NCBI GenBank assembly: GCA_017428085.1
Contig: JAFRRP010000019.1
Location: 100,184 to 164,183 of the forward strand
DNA: 64,000 nt
Direction: 5' to 3'
From: Clostridia bacterium
GTDB taxonomy: Bacteria; Bacillota; Clostridia; Oscillospirales; Acutalibacteraceae
The notes beneath the pieces were generated by a model. The model saw only the letters and a list, made by a program, of their open reading frames with translations, had not been told where the DNA came from and did no database searches. The position numbers and the translations under genes are program-made. This document shows, piece after piece, positions 26,264 through 35,910 of this stretch; position 1 is the stretch's first letter; every line of letters starts with the position of its first letter.

Positions 26264-28696
26264 ATGAAAAATCCGGTCATGAAACTGGTAGGCAAGGTCG
26301 TCAACCAGGTGACGTCCAGCGTATCGCAGACCTCTGTTGCGCCGGGCGGCGACGGTTATGAAGCGTCGAAGGAATCCATGGCCCTGTGCCGTCAGGCTGC
26401 TGCTGAGGGGATCGTTCTGCTGAAAAACGACGGCGGCTTTTTCCCTGTCAAAGATAATGAGACGCTTTCGGTGTTCGGCCGCTGCCAGAACGATACGTTT
26501 TATGTCGGCTATGGCTCCGGCGGCGACGTCAACCCTCATTACAGGGTCAGTTTTATGCAGGGGCTTCGCAATTGCGAGAGGATCCGGCTGAATCTTTCGC
26601 TTGCTTCCCTTTACCGCGAGTGGTGTGAGAAGAACCCGCCGGATAACGGCTTTTGGGGCCACTGGCCCATGTGCTACGACGAGATGCCCGTCACTGACAA
26701 GCTTGCCGCCGACGCCGCCGCCCAAAGCGATAAAGCCATCATTATTTTGGGCCGCGCCGCGGGGGAGGACAGAGAAAACACCCTGACAGCCGGAAGTTTT
26801 TATCTGTCGGATGAAGAAGAACGGATGATCGCCGCTGTTTCCTCGCGCTTTGAAAAAACGGCGGTAGTGCTGAATATCGGCGGCGTGATGGACTTTTCCT
26901 GGTGTGAGAAGTACGCCATCAGTGCTCTGATGATCGTATGGCAGGGCGGAATGGAGGCCGGAAACGGTTTTGCCGACGTGGTCAGCGGGAAAGTGTCTCC
27001 CAGCGGATGCCTGCCCGATACCATCGCCAGACGCTATGAGGATTACCCCTCCGCTGAGCATTTCGGCGACAAAAAGAGAAACGTGTACCGGGAGGATATC
27101 TACGTCGGTTACCGCTACTTCGAGACCTTTACGCCCGATCGGGTATTGTTTCCTTTCGGCCACGGCCTGAGTTATTCTGACTTTCGTCTGGAATGCGGCG
27201 CTGCGAAATTTAAAGACGGAGTCGTACTGCTGCCGGTCAAGCTTGTCAACACCGGAAAGGTAAAGGCAAAGCAAACGGCGCAGGTCTACTGCGAAGCGCC
27301 TCAGGGGATGATGGGCAAGCCCGTCAGAGTTTTATGTGCTTTTGCCAAATCGGAGGCGCTGTCGCCGGGCAAATCACAGAAATTTTCTTTTGAGATCCCT
27401 TACGCGGTTTTTGCTTCCTATGACGACGCCGGCGCCACCGGCCATAAGAGCTGCTTTGTACTGGAACCGGGCGTTTACCGTTTTTACGCGGGGTTTTCCG
27501 TGCGTGATGCGCAGCCTGTCTGCGAGTTGGACGTACCTCATACGGTAATCGTTGAGCAGTTGAGCGAGGCCGCTGCTCCCGCCGTGCCTTTTATGCGGAT
27601 CAAGCCCTTCCCCTGTTTCGAGGGGTATAAAGCCGCTTATGAGCCCGTTCCCGCCCGTACAGTTGACCTGAAGCAGCGGATCCTTGACAATCTGCCTCAT
27701 GCGGTCGCGCCGTCCGTCGGCCATCATTACCGTCTGGAGGACGTAAAAACAGGGAAAATAACCCTTGACGACTTTGTTTCCGAACTGACCTTCGACGAGT
27801 TGGAGGCGCTGTCCCGCGGCGATTACGTGATGAACAGCCCGCTGGGGCCCAAGGGCAACGCAAGTGTGTTCGGCGGCGTGACGCAGAGTCTGCGCGATAA
27901 AGGCGTTCCGCCTCTTACCTGTACGGACGGACCGTCGGGTATCCGGCTCGCTTGCACCTCGTCGCTGCTGCCCAACGGTACGGCGCTGGCCTCCACCTGG
28001 AACGAAGCGCTGATCGCAGAGCTCTACGGATGTCTGGGCGACGAAATGAATCAACGCGGCAGTCATGTGTTACTGGCGCCCGGTATGAACATCCACCGCA
28101 ATCCGCTGTGCGGCCGCAACTTTGAGTATTTTTCCGAAGATCCGCTCCTGTCCGGCCTTTCCGCCGCCGCAGTGGTGAAAGGACTGCAGAGCAAAGGCGT
28201 TTCCGCCTGCCCCAAACACTTCGCCTGCAATAATCAGGAGACCAACCGTACGCGCAACAACTCCATTGTGTCCGAACGAGCTCTGCGGGAGATCTATCTT
28301 AAAGGCTTTGAGATATGTGTAAAGCAGGCCAGGCCTTTGAACCTGATGACGAGCTACAATCAGGTCAACGGTGTGTGGAGCCATTATCATTACGAGCTGG
28401 TCACCGCCATACTGCGTGGCGAATGGGGCTATCAGGGCAACGTGATGACCGACTGGTGGATGCGCAGTTCCGCCAGTCCGGAATTCCCGGATCTGCGTGA
28501 TCAGGCATACCGGGTACGCGCCGGTGTGGACGTGCTGATGCCCGGCGGCAATCGTGCCGGAAAACGCAAGCCGGACGGCACCTTACTGGAAACAGTCTGT
28601 CAGCCCTGCGGGATCACTGTCGCGGAGCTGCAGGATACGGCAAGGCATGTGCTGGCATTCGCAATGGAAATCATGGACGTAAATGATCAAATATAA
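26264..28696 (+). CDS. GH3 beta-glycosidase with swapped domain order
   Basis: 810 residues without a signal peptide. The usual GH3 order is reversed. The alpha/beta-sandwich domain comes first (EGIVLLKNDGGFFPV, IIILGRAAGEDRENT, VWQGGMEAGNG), with FPFGHGLSYSDF and a fibronectin-like domain next. The (beta/alpha)8 catalytic domain is last (TCTDGPSGIRLA, NIHRNPLCGRNFEYFSEDP, CPKHFACNNQET), and the nucleophile Asp is in NVMTDWWM. This layout is known from rumen bacterial beta-glucosidases. Likely a cytoplasmic beta-glucosidase or related exo-glycosidase. It stands alone behind its own promoter. Confidence 0.92.
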   Translation: MKNPVMKLVGKVVNQVTSSVSQTSVAPGGDGYEASKESMALCRQAAAEGIVLLKNDGGFFPVKDNETLSVFGRCQNDTFYVGYGSGGDVNPHYRVSFMQGLRNCERIRLNLSLASLYREWCEKNPPDNGFWGHWPMCYDEMPVTDKLAADAAAQSDKAIIILGRAAGEDRENTLTAGSFYLSDEEERMIAAVSSRFEKTAVVLNIGGVMDFSWCEKYAISALMIVWQGGMEAGNGFADVVSGKVSPSGCLPDTIARRYEDYPSAEHFGDKKRNVYREDIYVGYRYFETFTPDRVLFPFGHGLSYSDFRLECGAAKFKDGVVLLPVKLVNTGKVKAKQTAQVYCEAPQGMMGKPVRVLCAFAKSEALSPGKSQKFSFEIPYAVFASYDDAGATGHKSCFVLEPGVYRFYAGFSVRDAQPVCELDVPHTVIVEQLSEAAAPAVPFMRIKPFPCFEGYKAAYEPVPARTVDLKQRILDNLPHAVAPSVGHHYRLEDVKTGKITLDDFVSELTFDELEALSRGDYVMNSPLGPKGNASVFGGVTQSLRDKGVPPLTCTDGPSGIRLACTSSLLPNGTALASTWNEALIAELYGCLGDEMNQRGSHVLLAPGMNIHRNPLCGRNFEYFSEDPLLSGLSAAAVVKGLQSKGVSACPKHFACNNQETNRTRNNSIVSERALREIYLKGFEICVKQARPLNLMTSYNQVNGVWSHYHYELVTAILRGEWGYQGNVMTDWWMRSSASPEFPDLRDQAYRVRAGVDVLMPGGNRAGKRKPDGTLLETVCQPCGITVAELQDTARHVLAFAMEIMDVNDQI

Positions 28697-28731
28697 TTAT
28701 TGAAATCTTTCATGACCACAAGGGGTTGATA

Positions 28732-29520
28732 ATGATGCGGATCGTGATAAAAGTAGGTACGTCCACGCTTGCTTACGCTTCCGGACGGCTGAATATCCGC
28801 CGTGTGGAGGCGCTTTGCAAGGTGCTGAGCGACCTGAAAAACAGCGGCCATGAGATCATTTTGGTCTCCTCCGGCGCCATCGCCATGGGCACCGGAAAGC
28901 TGAATTTACGGGAAAAGCCCGCCGATATCCCTACCAAGCAGGCAGCCGCCGCCGTAGGCCAATGCGAGCTGATGTATGTATACGACAAACTGTTTTCCGA
29001 TTACAATCACACCGTTGCCCAGCTGCTGATGACCGGCGACGACTTTCATTCCGAGGAACGTCACCGCAACTTCAACAACACCATGACGCGTCTGTTGGAA
29101 ATGGACGTTTTGCCCGTTATCAACGAGAACGATACCGTCGCCACGGAGGAGTGCGGAGTGGGTGACAATGACACGCTTTCGGCGTTGGTGGCTGTCAGCG
29201 TGAAAGCCGACCTGCTGGTGCTTTTGTCCGATATCGAAGGGCTGTACACCGCCGATCCCCGCTGCGACCCCGCCGCGGAGCTGATCGCCGAAGTGCGTGA
29301 GCTGACGCCGGAGATTATGAGGCTTGCCGGCGATGCGGGCACAACGCTGGGAACCGGGGGAATGAAAACCAAACTGCAGGCGGCGAAGCTTTGTGTGAAT
29401 GCTGGCTGCGATATGGTGATCTCCAACGGCGAGAACCCCGAAAGGCTTTATGACATTATTGAGGGAAAATGTGAGGGAACACGATTTTATTCAAATAACA
29501 GCATAATTCACAATGGTTGA
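28732..29520 (+). CDS. proB: Glutamate 5-kinase (short form without PUA domain)
   Basis: About 262 residues. Amino-acid-kinase motifs: [30 protein letters not shown] and [14 protein letters not shown]. It makes glutamyl-5-phosphate, the first step of proline synthesis. It lacks the C-terminal PUA domain, a common short form. ATG at 28732 or 28735 is preferred over the TTG at 28726, which abuts the AAGGGG ribosome site. First gene of a proB-proA-proC set; feedback control by proline is known for the family but not tested here. Confidence 0.95.
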   Translation: MMRIVIKVGTSTLAYASGRLNIRRVEALCKVLSDLKNSGHEIILVSSGAIAMGTGKLNLREKPADIPTKQAAAAVGQCELMYVYDKLFSDYNHTVAQLLMTGDDFHSEERHRNFNNTMTRLLEMDVLPVINENDTVATEECGVGDNDTLSALVAVSVKADLLVLLSDIEGLYTADPRCDPAAELIAEVRELTPEIMRLAGDAGTTLGTGGMKTKLQAAKLCVNAGCDMVISNGENPERLYDIIEGKCEGTRFYSNNSIIHNG

Positions 29521-29534
29521 AGGAACGTAGACCT

Positions 29535-30794
29535 ATGAAATCAACGAATGAGATCTTATTACAGGCCAAGGCGTCCGTCGGCGTGATGGCGGGGCTTTCG
29601 GCAAAAAAGAAAAACGAGGCGCTGGCTGCCATGGCAGACGCGCTGGAGGCGAACGCCGCCGATATACTGGAGGCCAATGCGGACGATATCGCCGCGGTGC
29701 GCGATACCATGAACCAGGTGATGATCGACCGGCTTTTGCTGACCGAGAACCGGATCCGCGGAATGGCCAGGGGCATCCGTGATGTGATCGAACTGCCTGA
29801 CCCGGTAGGCGAGGTTTTGGAGACTTTGGAGCGTCCCAACGGTTTGACGATCCAGAAGGTGCGTGTGCCCATGGGCGTAGTGGCCATCATCTATGAATCC
29901 CGGCCCAACGTCACCTCCGACGCGGCGGCGCTTTCACTGAAAAGCGGCAATGTGTGTGTGCTGCGCGGCGGCAAAGAAGCGTTCCGCAGCTCCTGCGCCG
30001 TCATTTCCGCCATGCGTAAGGGTTTGGCAGCGGTCTCACTGCCCGTAACGCTCATCAATCTGGTGGAGGATACCACCCGTGAAAGCGCCAAAGAGCTGAT
30101 GACCGCCGCGGGGTTGGTGGATCTGCTGATCCCCAGGGGCGGCAAAGGGCTGATCTCCGCCTGCGTCGCCAATGCAAAAGTGCCCTGTATTGAAACGGGA
30201 ACCGGTATTTGCCACGTCTATGTGGACGACGCAGCCGATCTCGATAAAGCCGCAGAGATCGTCTATAATGCCAAAACCAGCCGTCCCAGCGTTTGCAATG
30301 CGGAGGAAGCGCTGCTGGTACACGAGGCCGTTGCCGACACGTTTTTGCCCCTGCTGAAGCGCAAGCTGGTGGATGAAAGAAAAGAGAACGGGTTGACGCC
30401 CGTGGAGCTGCGGCTGGACGAACGCGCCGCCGCGATCATTGAGGGAACGCCCGCCGCGGAAGCGGATTTCGATACGGAATTCCTTGACTATATTCTGGCG
30501 GTAAAGGTCGTTAAAAATATCGAACAGGCGGTGTCCCATATCGCGCTGCATTCCACGCATCACAGCGACGCCATCGTCACCGAAAACCCGCAGCACGCGG
30601 AGGTCTTTGTTTCCACGGTGGATTCCGCGGCAGTATACGTGAACGCCTCCACCCGGTTTACAGACGGCGGGGAATTCGGTTTGGGCTGCGAGATCGGCAT
30701 CTCCACTCAAAAGCTTCATGCGCGCGGTCCTATGGGGCTTAAAGAGCTTACAACGTATAAGTACGTGGTGAGAGGCGACGGACAGGTCAGATAA
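29535..30794 (+). CDS. proA: Glutamate-5-semialdehyde dehydrogenase (gamma-glutamyl phosphate reductase)
   Basis: 419 residues. Motifs: [30 protein letters not shown], the catalytic Cys in [14 protein letters not shown], and [19 protein letters not shown] at the C-terminal end. It reduces glutamyl-5-phosphate with NADPH to the semialdehyde that cyclises to P5C. ATG 29535 follows GAAGGAACG; the alternative upstream start overlaps proB. Confidence 0.96.
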   Translation: MKSTNEILLQAKASVGVMAGLSAKKKNEALAAMADALEANAADILEANADDIAAVRDTMNQVMIDRLLLTENRIRGMARGIRDVIELPDPVGEVLETLERPNGLTIQKVRVPMGVVAIIYESRPNVTSDAAALSLKSGNVCVLRGGKEAFRSSCAVISAMRKGLAAVSLPVTLINLVEDTTRESAKELMTAAGLVDLLIPRGGKGLISACVANAKVPCIETGTGICHVYVDDAADLDKAAEIVYNAKTSRPSVCNAEEALLVHEAVADTFLPLLKRKLVDERKENGLTPVELRLDERAAAIIEGTPAAEADFDTEFLDYILAVKVVKNIEQAVSHIALHSTHHSDAIVTENPQHAEVFVSTVDSAAVYVNASTRFTDGGEFGLGCEIGISTQKLHARGPMGLKELTTYKYVVRGDGQVR

Positions 30795-30870
30795 GGAATT
30801 CTTTTCAACGATTGAGATAAAAGCGGCACGCTCCGCGATGTTTTATTGCATACAAAATCAGGAGGCAGTT

Positions 30871-31680
30871 ATGACTGAGAATTACACCTTCGCATTTATC
30901 GGCTGCGGGAATATGGGCGGCGCGCTGGCTGCCGCCGCCGCTAAAGGCAATCCCGATGCCGCCGTCGCCGTCTGCGACGTCATGCCGGAAAAAGCGCATG
31001 CGCTTGCGAACGCTTATGACAATGTTTCCTGCGTTTCCATGCGGGAAGCGGCGCAGGGGAGCCGTTACCTGTTTATCGGCGTAAAACCCCAAATGCTGGA
31101 AAGCCTTTTTTCGGAGCTCAGGCAGTTTCTTCCGGACGACGTGATACTCGTTTCCATGGCGGCGGGCACATCCATCTCCGATATCGTGACGCTGGCGGGA
31201 AAAACTCTGCCGGTCATCAGGATCATGCCCAATATCGCCGTTTCCGTGGGGAAGGGTGTGATCCTGTACGATGCCAATGAGATAGTATCCGCTGAGGATC
31301 TGGAGGGGTTTGTGAAGGGAATGTCCTACGCGGGCCTGTTGGACCATATTGATGAAAGCAAGATCGACGCGGCCAGCGCGATTTCCGGCTGCGGACCTGC
31401 GTTTGCATATATGTTTATCGAAGCGTTGGCGGACGGTGGCGTGGCATGCGGTCTTCCGCGTGATAAAGCGCAAAAATACGCGGCCGCCATGCTGGCAGGC
31501 GCGGGCGAGCACATTCTGGCAAGCGGCATGCACCCCGGCGCGCTGAAGGATGCGGTCTGTTCCCCCGGCGGCACCACCATCGCCGGCGTAAAAGCGTTGG
31601 AGCAGGCCGGCTTTCGCGGAGCGGCCTTTGAAGCCGTCTGCGCCGCATATGAAAAAACTCTTGCTCTGAAAGAGAAGTGA
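30871..31680 (+). CDS. proC: Pyrroline-5-carboxylate reductase
   Basis: 269 residues. N-terminal Rossmann motif FIGCGNMGGALAAAA, then GVKPQMLE, ISGCGPAFAYMFIEALADG and CSPGGTTIAGVKALE, all family hallmarks. It catalyses the last step, P5C to proline. The ATG at 30871 follows CAGGAGGCAG. The set proB-proA-proC therefore gives a complete glutamate-to-proline route. Confidence 0.96.
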   Translation: MTENYTFAFIGCGNMGGALAAAAAKGNPDAAVAVCDVMPEKAHALANAYDNVSCVSMREAAQGSRYLFIGVKPQMLESLFSELRQFLPDDVILVSMAAGTSISDIVTLAGKTLPVIRIMPNIAVSVGKGVILYDANEIVSAEDLEGFVKGMSYAGLLDHIDESKIDAASAISGCGPAFAYMFIEALADGGVACGLPRDKAQKYAAAMLAGAGEHILASGMHPGALKDAVCSPGGTTIAGVKALEQAGFRGAAFEAVCAAYEKTLALKEK

Positions 31681-31687
31681 TCCATCG

Positions 31688-32701
31688 ATGGCAAACGAAA
31701 AAAAAGTAAGAATACTTCCCGTCGCTTTCGGCGCTGCGGTGGTCCTGGCGGCGCTCGCCTCCACTGTGATCGTCGCTGCGGATGGCGCGTACAGGGATAT
31801 CGGCGTGGGGCTGATCTCCGTCGCGCTGGCGTCGTTTATCGCTGATTTTCTGATCTTGATGGCACTTAAGCGCCGCACCGTCATCGCCGGTATCGTAAAA
31901 TTTTTCGCCATTTTACTGGTCAACTGCCTGCTGTTTATTCCCGCGGGAGTTTACTGGTTCGGGCCTGTGGCGATCTTCCACCCTAACGCGGACCCGGCTG
32001 CGGAGGAACTGCTGGCGGCTGAGCCAAACGTGACTGCCGATATCTCAAAAGATGAAGGTCTTTACGGTTGGCGTTACAACTGCGGTCAGCCGGATGCGCC
32101 GGTGATCCTGTGCTTTTACGGCAACGGAGAAACCGCATCCCGCAAGATGGCGGACTTCTGCGAGTATATCGGGCAGGGGTATTTTTCCGGCTTTGATATT
32201 GCCGTTTATGACTACCCAGGCTACGGTCATGCCCCGGGGCGTTCCACAGAAGCCACCGTCACCGCCATGAGTCTTGCGGCCTACGACCACCTGCGTAAAA
32301 CGGACGATTCGGTTTATGTTTTCGGGTACAGCGTGGGAACAGGCCCCGCCAACTTCGTTGTCGCCAACCGTGAGATCGGCGCTTTGGTGCTGATGGCCCC
32401 ATATGCGGACGGCTGCGATCTGTTCAATCATTTCATTCCCGTATTCCGTTTTCCCGTTTTGCAGCGTCTGATATCCTTCAAGATGGATAACGCCTCGCTG
32501 GCCGGGCGCGTAAAGGTCGCTCCGCTGGTCATCGCCTCCCATAACGACGAAACGGTGCCTTTTGCCAGTTCCGAACGACTTGTTTCCTGTTATGCAGACG
32601 CAGTATTTGAGGCGGTGGACGTGCCAGACCACGCGGCCTTTTGGAACAGCGTGGCGTGCCTGCAGATGGCAAGCGATTACTTTACGGAGGCGACGGTATG
32701 A
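31688..32701 (+). CDS. Membrane-anchored alpha/beta hydrolase
   Basis: 337 residues. Three hydrophobic segments lie at about residues 10-30, 38-58 and 68-95, then an alpha/beta-hydrolase domain. The nucleophile elbow is VFGYSVGTGP, the acid is probably Asp in IASHNDETVPF, and the His is in VPDHAAFW. The domain resembles the BEM46/ABHD family, membrane-tethered esterases or thioesterases of unknown substrate. It starts 7 nt after proC but has no evident link to proline. It overlaps the next gene by 4 nt. Confidence 0.82.
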   Translation: MANEKKVRILPVAFGAAVVLAALASTVIVAADGAYRDIGVGLISVALASFIADFLILMALKRRTVIAGIVKFFAILLVNCLLFIPAGVYWFGPVAIFHPNADPAAEELLAAEPNVTADISKDEGLYGWRYNCGQPDAPVILCFYGNGETASRKMADFCEYIGQGYFSGFDIAVYDYPGYGHAPGRSTEATVTAMSLAAYDHLRKTDDSVYVFGYSVGTGPANFVVANREIGALVLMAPYADGCDLFNHFIPVFRFPVLQRLISFKMDNASLAGRVKVAPLVIASHNDETVPFASSERLVSCYADAVFEAVDVPDHAAFWNSVACLQMASDYFTEATV

Positions 32702-32901
32702 AAGACAAACGATATGTAAGAGCGCTGATCGTCGCGCTGATATCTTCCTGCATCGGTCTGCTGTGCTGTGTCAGCGTGTTCTATCTGTTCTGGGGGAAGG
32801 TGCTGGCCGCACAATTACTGCCTGTCCTGATCTTTCTTGCGGCGCTTGGTCCTGCGTTGATCGTATGCGCCGTTATCATCGTCGCCCGGAAAAATAAATA
32901 A
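32698..32901 (+). CDS. Small two-helix membrane protein
   Basis: 67 residues. Its ATG overlaps the TGA of the hydrolase (ATGA), which indicates coupling. Two hydrophobic segments (about residues 9-31 and 38-62) separated by a short loop, with a basic C-terminus (VARKNK). No known family recognised. It may be a partner of the upstream membrane-bound hydrolase. Confidence 0.75.
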   Translation: MKDKRYVRALIVALISSCIGLLCCVSVFYLFWGKVLAAQLLPVLIFLAALGPALIVCAVIIVARKNK

Positions 32902-32951
32902 TTGCTTCAAAGCAACAAATCAAACAATAGTTACATGAACGGAGATTGATC

Positions 32952-33941
32952 ATGAAGCTGGATGAAATAGACAACAGAGGTACGCTGCAGGGCTTCGTAT
33001 TCGTACGGAGCTGCGACAGAAAGACTGCAAAGAACGGCTCAATCTATCTGGACCTGATGGTCAACGACAGCGAACAGGACGTGGCTGCGAAAATATGGGA
33101 TTATAAGGGGACGGAAGCGGAACAGCCCGTCGCCAATTCGGTGATCTTGGTCCGCGGCACGTTGAATCTATATAACGGTCAGCCGCAGCTTCGCATTGAC
33201 CGGTACCGTGCGGCCAATGAAAATGATAACGTGGATATCAATAAATTCGTTCCCAGCGCCACCTTCCCGGGACAGAAAATGTATGACGAGATTCTGTGGA
33301 TCGTGGATCGGTTTGAGGACGAAGAACTGAAAAAGCTGACGCAGGCTGTGCTGGAGGAGTATCGGACCCGCATCATCGACCTGCCCGCTGCCTTCCGCCT
33401 GCACCACGCGGTGCGCGGCGGTCTGCTGATGCACACGCTATCGATCTGCCGCATGGCCCAATGTGTGGCGTCGCTTTACCCCTCCGTTGACGGTGAGCTG
33501 CTGTTGGCCGGGGCTATCCTGCACGATATCGCCAAAAGCGATGAATTCAACCTTTCGCCCACTGGCCTTGTGGACAGTTACACCGTACACGGGATTTTGG
33601 TGGGACATCTGGTAAAAGGCGCCATGATCGTAGACGAGATCGGTCGTCAACTGGGTATCAGCAAAGAACTGCTGACGCTGTTGGAACATATGTTGATCTC
33701 TCACCACGGTCAGCCGGAATTCGGCGCCGCGGTGCGGCCATCCTTTTTGGAGGCGGAGATCCTGTCCCAGCTGGATACGCTGGACGCCGATATTTACGAG
33801 ATAGAAGCCGTTGTCAAGGGAGTACAGCCGGGCGGCTTCTCCAATAAGGTTTGGGCGCTGAACGACCGCAAATTCTATAATCACGGCAGGAAGACCCCTG
33901 TAACGGACGTGACGATTTCTTTTAAATCCGAAAAGAAGTGA
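32952..33941 (+). CDS. yhaM: 3'-5' exoribonuclease YhaM family protein
   Basis: About 329 residues. N-terminal OB-fold (TLQGFVFVRSCDRKTAKNG, ILVRGTLNLYNGQPQLRID), then an HD domain with HHAVRGGLLMHTLSICRMA, AILHDIAKSDEF and LEHMLISHHG. This two-domain layout is YhaM, a Firmicute exonuclease acting on RNA and single-stranded DNA ends. ATG 32952 follows CGGAG at 7 nt. It is followed closely by prmA. Confidence 0.92.
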   Translation: MKLDEIDNRGTLQGFVFVRSCDRKTAKNGSIYLDLMVNDSEQDVAAKIWDYKGTEAEQPVANSVILVRGTLNLYNGQPQLRIDRYRAANENDNVDINKFVPSATFPGQKMYDEILWIVDRFEDEELKKLTQAVLEEYRTRIIDLPAAFRLHHAVRGGLLMHTLSICRMAQCVASLYPSVDGELLLAGAILHDIAKSDEFNLSPTGLVDSYTVHGILVGHLVKGAMIVDEIGRQLGISKELLTLLEHMLISHHGQPEFGAAVRPSFLEAEILSQLDTLDADIYEIEAVVKGVQPGGFSNKVWALNDRKFYNHGRKTPVTDVTISFKSEKK

Positions 33942-33950
33942 GATAACGCG

Positions 33951-34877
33951 ATGGAAAACTGGACTGAGATCAAGATCACCGTGCCCGTGGCGCGGGTAGA
34001 CGAGGCGGGCGCAATCGCCTCCATGACCGTCCCCTACGGTATCTATATTGAGGATTACAGCGATCTGGAGGAACAGGCGCTTGCCATCGCCAAGATCGAC
34101 CTGATCGATGAAGAACTGCTTCAGAAGGACCGGACAAAGGGTATCGTACATATCTACATTTCCCCTGAGGAAAACCCGCAGGAGGCGATATCCTTTATCG
34201 CCGACAGGCTGACTGCCGAAAGTATTCCTTATGAGATCGATCTCGGCAACTGCGCCAGAGAGGACTGGGAAAACAACTGGAAACAGTATTTCAAACCCAT
34301 CGCGGTAGGGCAAAAGCTGCTGATCCGTCCCGTCTGGGTGGACGATTATGACGCGGGTGGGAGAAAAGTCCTGAATCTGGAGCCCGGCGTGGCGTTCGGT
34401 ACCGGCACGCACGAAACGACGCGTCTGTGCCTGGAAGCGCTTGAACAGCGTCTGCGCCCCGGCGACAAAATGCTGGACGTAGGCTGCGGCAGCGGCATCT
34501 TGTCCGTCGCAGGCATGCTGCTGGGAGCATCAAGCGCCAACGGTGTGGATATCGACCGGCTGGCCGTGAAAGTAGCCAAAGAAAACGGGCGGCTGAACGG
34601 ATTTACGGAACCCGCGTTCACCATGCTTCACGGCAATCTCACGGACCGCATCAACGGAAAATATCAGATCGTCACCGCCAATATCGTGGCGGACGCGATC
34701 ATCATGCTGACGCCCTCCGTCATCGAATTCCTTGACGACGGCGCTGCGTATATCGTATCCGGCATCATAGACACCCGTGAGGACGAGGTGAAGGAATGCC
34801 TGCTGCGCAACGGTTTCACGATCGTCGACCGTCGCACGGAATCCGGCTGGGTGTGTCTGGCATGCGAAAGGGAATGA
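33951..34877 (+). CDS. prmA: Ribosomal protein L11 methyltransferase
   Basis: 308 residues. The N-terminal substrate domain contains WENNWKQYFKPIAVGQKLLI. The SAM-binding domain has PGVAFGTGTHETTRLCLEAL, LDVGCGSGILSVAG and VTANIVADAI, standard PrmA motifs. It trimethylates L11 in the cytoplasm. A strong terminator follows. Confidence 0.95.
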   Translation: MENWTEIKITVPVARVDEAGAIASMTVPYGIYIEDYSDLEEQALAIAKIDLIDEELLQKDRTKGIVHIYISPEENPQEAISFIADRLTAESIPYEIDLGNCAREDWENNWKQYFKPIAVGQKLLIRPVWVDDYDAGGRKVLNLEPGVAFGTGTHETTRLCLEALEQRLRPGDKMLDVGCGSGILSVAGMLLGASSANGVDIDRLAVKVAKENGRLNGFTEPAFTMLHGNLTDRINGKYQIVTANIVADAIIMLTPSVIEFLDDGAAYIVSGIIDTREDEVKECLLRNGFTIVDRRTESGWVCLACERE

Positions 34878-34901
34878 TATTATCATAACAAGCAATTCAG
34901 G

Positions 34902-34930
34902 AAAAGCCCTTTGCGGCTTTTCTTTTTTTT
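34902..34930 (+). terminator. Rho-independent terminator after prmA
   Basis: AAAAGCC-CTTTGC-GGCTTTT followed by CTTTTTTTT. Confidence 0.9.
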
Positions 34931-34958
34931 GTCGTCAAATGCATTCCGATGATAACGG

Positions 34959-35006
34959 TTCGATATCCCCGCTTCGACAGATTCTTTCTGCCAATGGGCG
35001 TATAAT
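34959..35006 (+). promoter_or_regulatory. Spo0A-type promoter of spoIIGA-sigE
   Basis: TTCGACA at 34973-34979 is the exact complement of the 0A box TGTCGAA, and a second near-match TTCGATA lies at 34959-34965. From TTCGAC to the -10 TATAAT (35001-35006) the spacer is 22 bp. The Bacillus subtilis spoIIG promoter is known for the same arrangement: sigma-A, a 22-bp spacer and 0A boxes over the -35 region. Activation by phosphorylated Spo0A is therefore expected. Confidence 0.8.
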
Positions 35007-35031
35007 TGACAAGGGAGGGGGAAAGCGCCGG

Positions 35032-35895
35032 ATGCGTCATGTGATTTACGCGGATACGCTTGTGTTTCTGAACACGGCGGCTACTTTTCTGCTGCTTTTG
35101 TCCGTCCGTCAGTTTTCCGGTGTAAAAACATCGATAAAACGCATGATCGCCGCCGCTTTTCTCGGCGGCGCAGCCTCCTTCGTGATGCTGCTGCCTGAAA
35201 TCAACGGCTTTTTGACGGCATTTGTACAGATCGTCGTCAGCGCCGCCGTCACGTTCTGCGCTTTTTTTGAGGGCAGTACAAAACGGTACATACGCTGCTG
35301 GGGATTGTTTGCCGGAATGACTTTCTGTTACGGCGGCGTCATGTACGGAATCTCACTTACTTTTCCCGGGGTCGTCCGATACCGCAACGGCTTCGGCTAC
35401 ATCCGAATCGGTTTTTTCGGCATGATAGCCATATTGACGTCGGTCTATCTGATCGTTTGCCTTTTGAAGCGGAGGTTCGGAAAAGGGGAAGAACAATTCT
35501 CCTATGAGATAGAGATCAAAAGAAACGGTATGAGCATTACCGGCAGGGCCGTATATGACAGCGGGGATTTCGTCAGCGATTGCTATACCGGTAAGCCTGT
35601 GGTGATCTGTACTTTATCCTTTTTGAAAGATCTGCTTTCTCCCGAAGAGGTGATACAGCTCGAACGGTTCGGAAAGACGGGTGAATTGACGGAAAACAGC
35701 ACGCTGCGTCCGCGTCTGCTTCCCGTAAAGACGATCGGCGGCTTACGAATGCTGACGGCGTTTTCCTGTGATCAGGTCATTGTAAAAAACGACGAGGGCT
35801 ATGTCAGGATCGAAGGAGCCACCGCAGCTCTGGCAGGTGAAGGGATAAAAGAGCTCCATTGCGACGCGCTGATCGGCCGTCAATTTTTTAAATAA
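35032..35895 (+). CDS. spoIIGA: Sigma-E processing peptidase SpoIIGA
   Basis: 287 residues from the ATG at 35032, which follows AGGGAGGGGG. The N-terminal half has about five hydrophobic segments (YADTLVFLNTAATFLLLL onward). The C-terminal half is an aspartic-protease-like domain with TGRAVYDSGDFVSDC, where Asp in YDSG is the likely catalytic residue, and ALIGRQFF at the end. It sits in the septal membrane and cleaves pro-sigma-E. The length equals the family norm and sigE follows 15 nt later. Confidence 0.94.
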   Translation: MRHVIYADTLVFLNTAATFLLLLSVRQFSGVKTSIKRMIAAAFLGGAASFVMLLPEINGFLTAFVQIVVSAAVTFCAFFEGSTKRYIRCWGLFAGMTFCYGGVMYGISLTFPGVVRYRNGFGYIRIGFFGMIAILTSVYLIVCLLKRRFGKGEEQFSYEIEIKRNGMSITGRAVYDSGDFVSDCYTGKPVVICTLSFLKDLLSPEEVIQLERFGKTGELTENSTLRPRLLPVKTIGGLRMLTAFSCDQVIVKNDEGYVRIEGATAALAGEGIKELHCDALIGRQFFK

Positions 35896-35910
35896 AGAAG
35901 GGAGAAAGAC

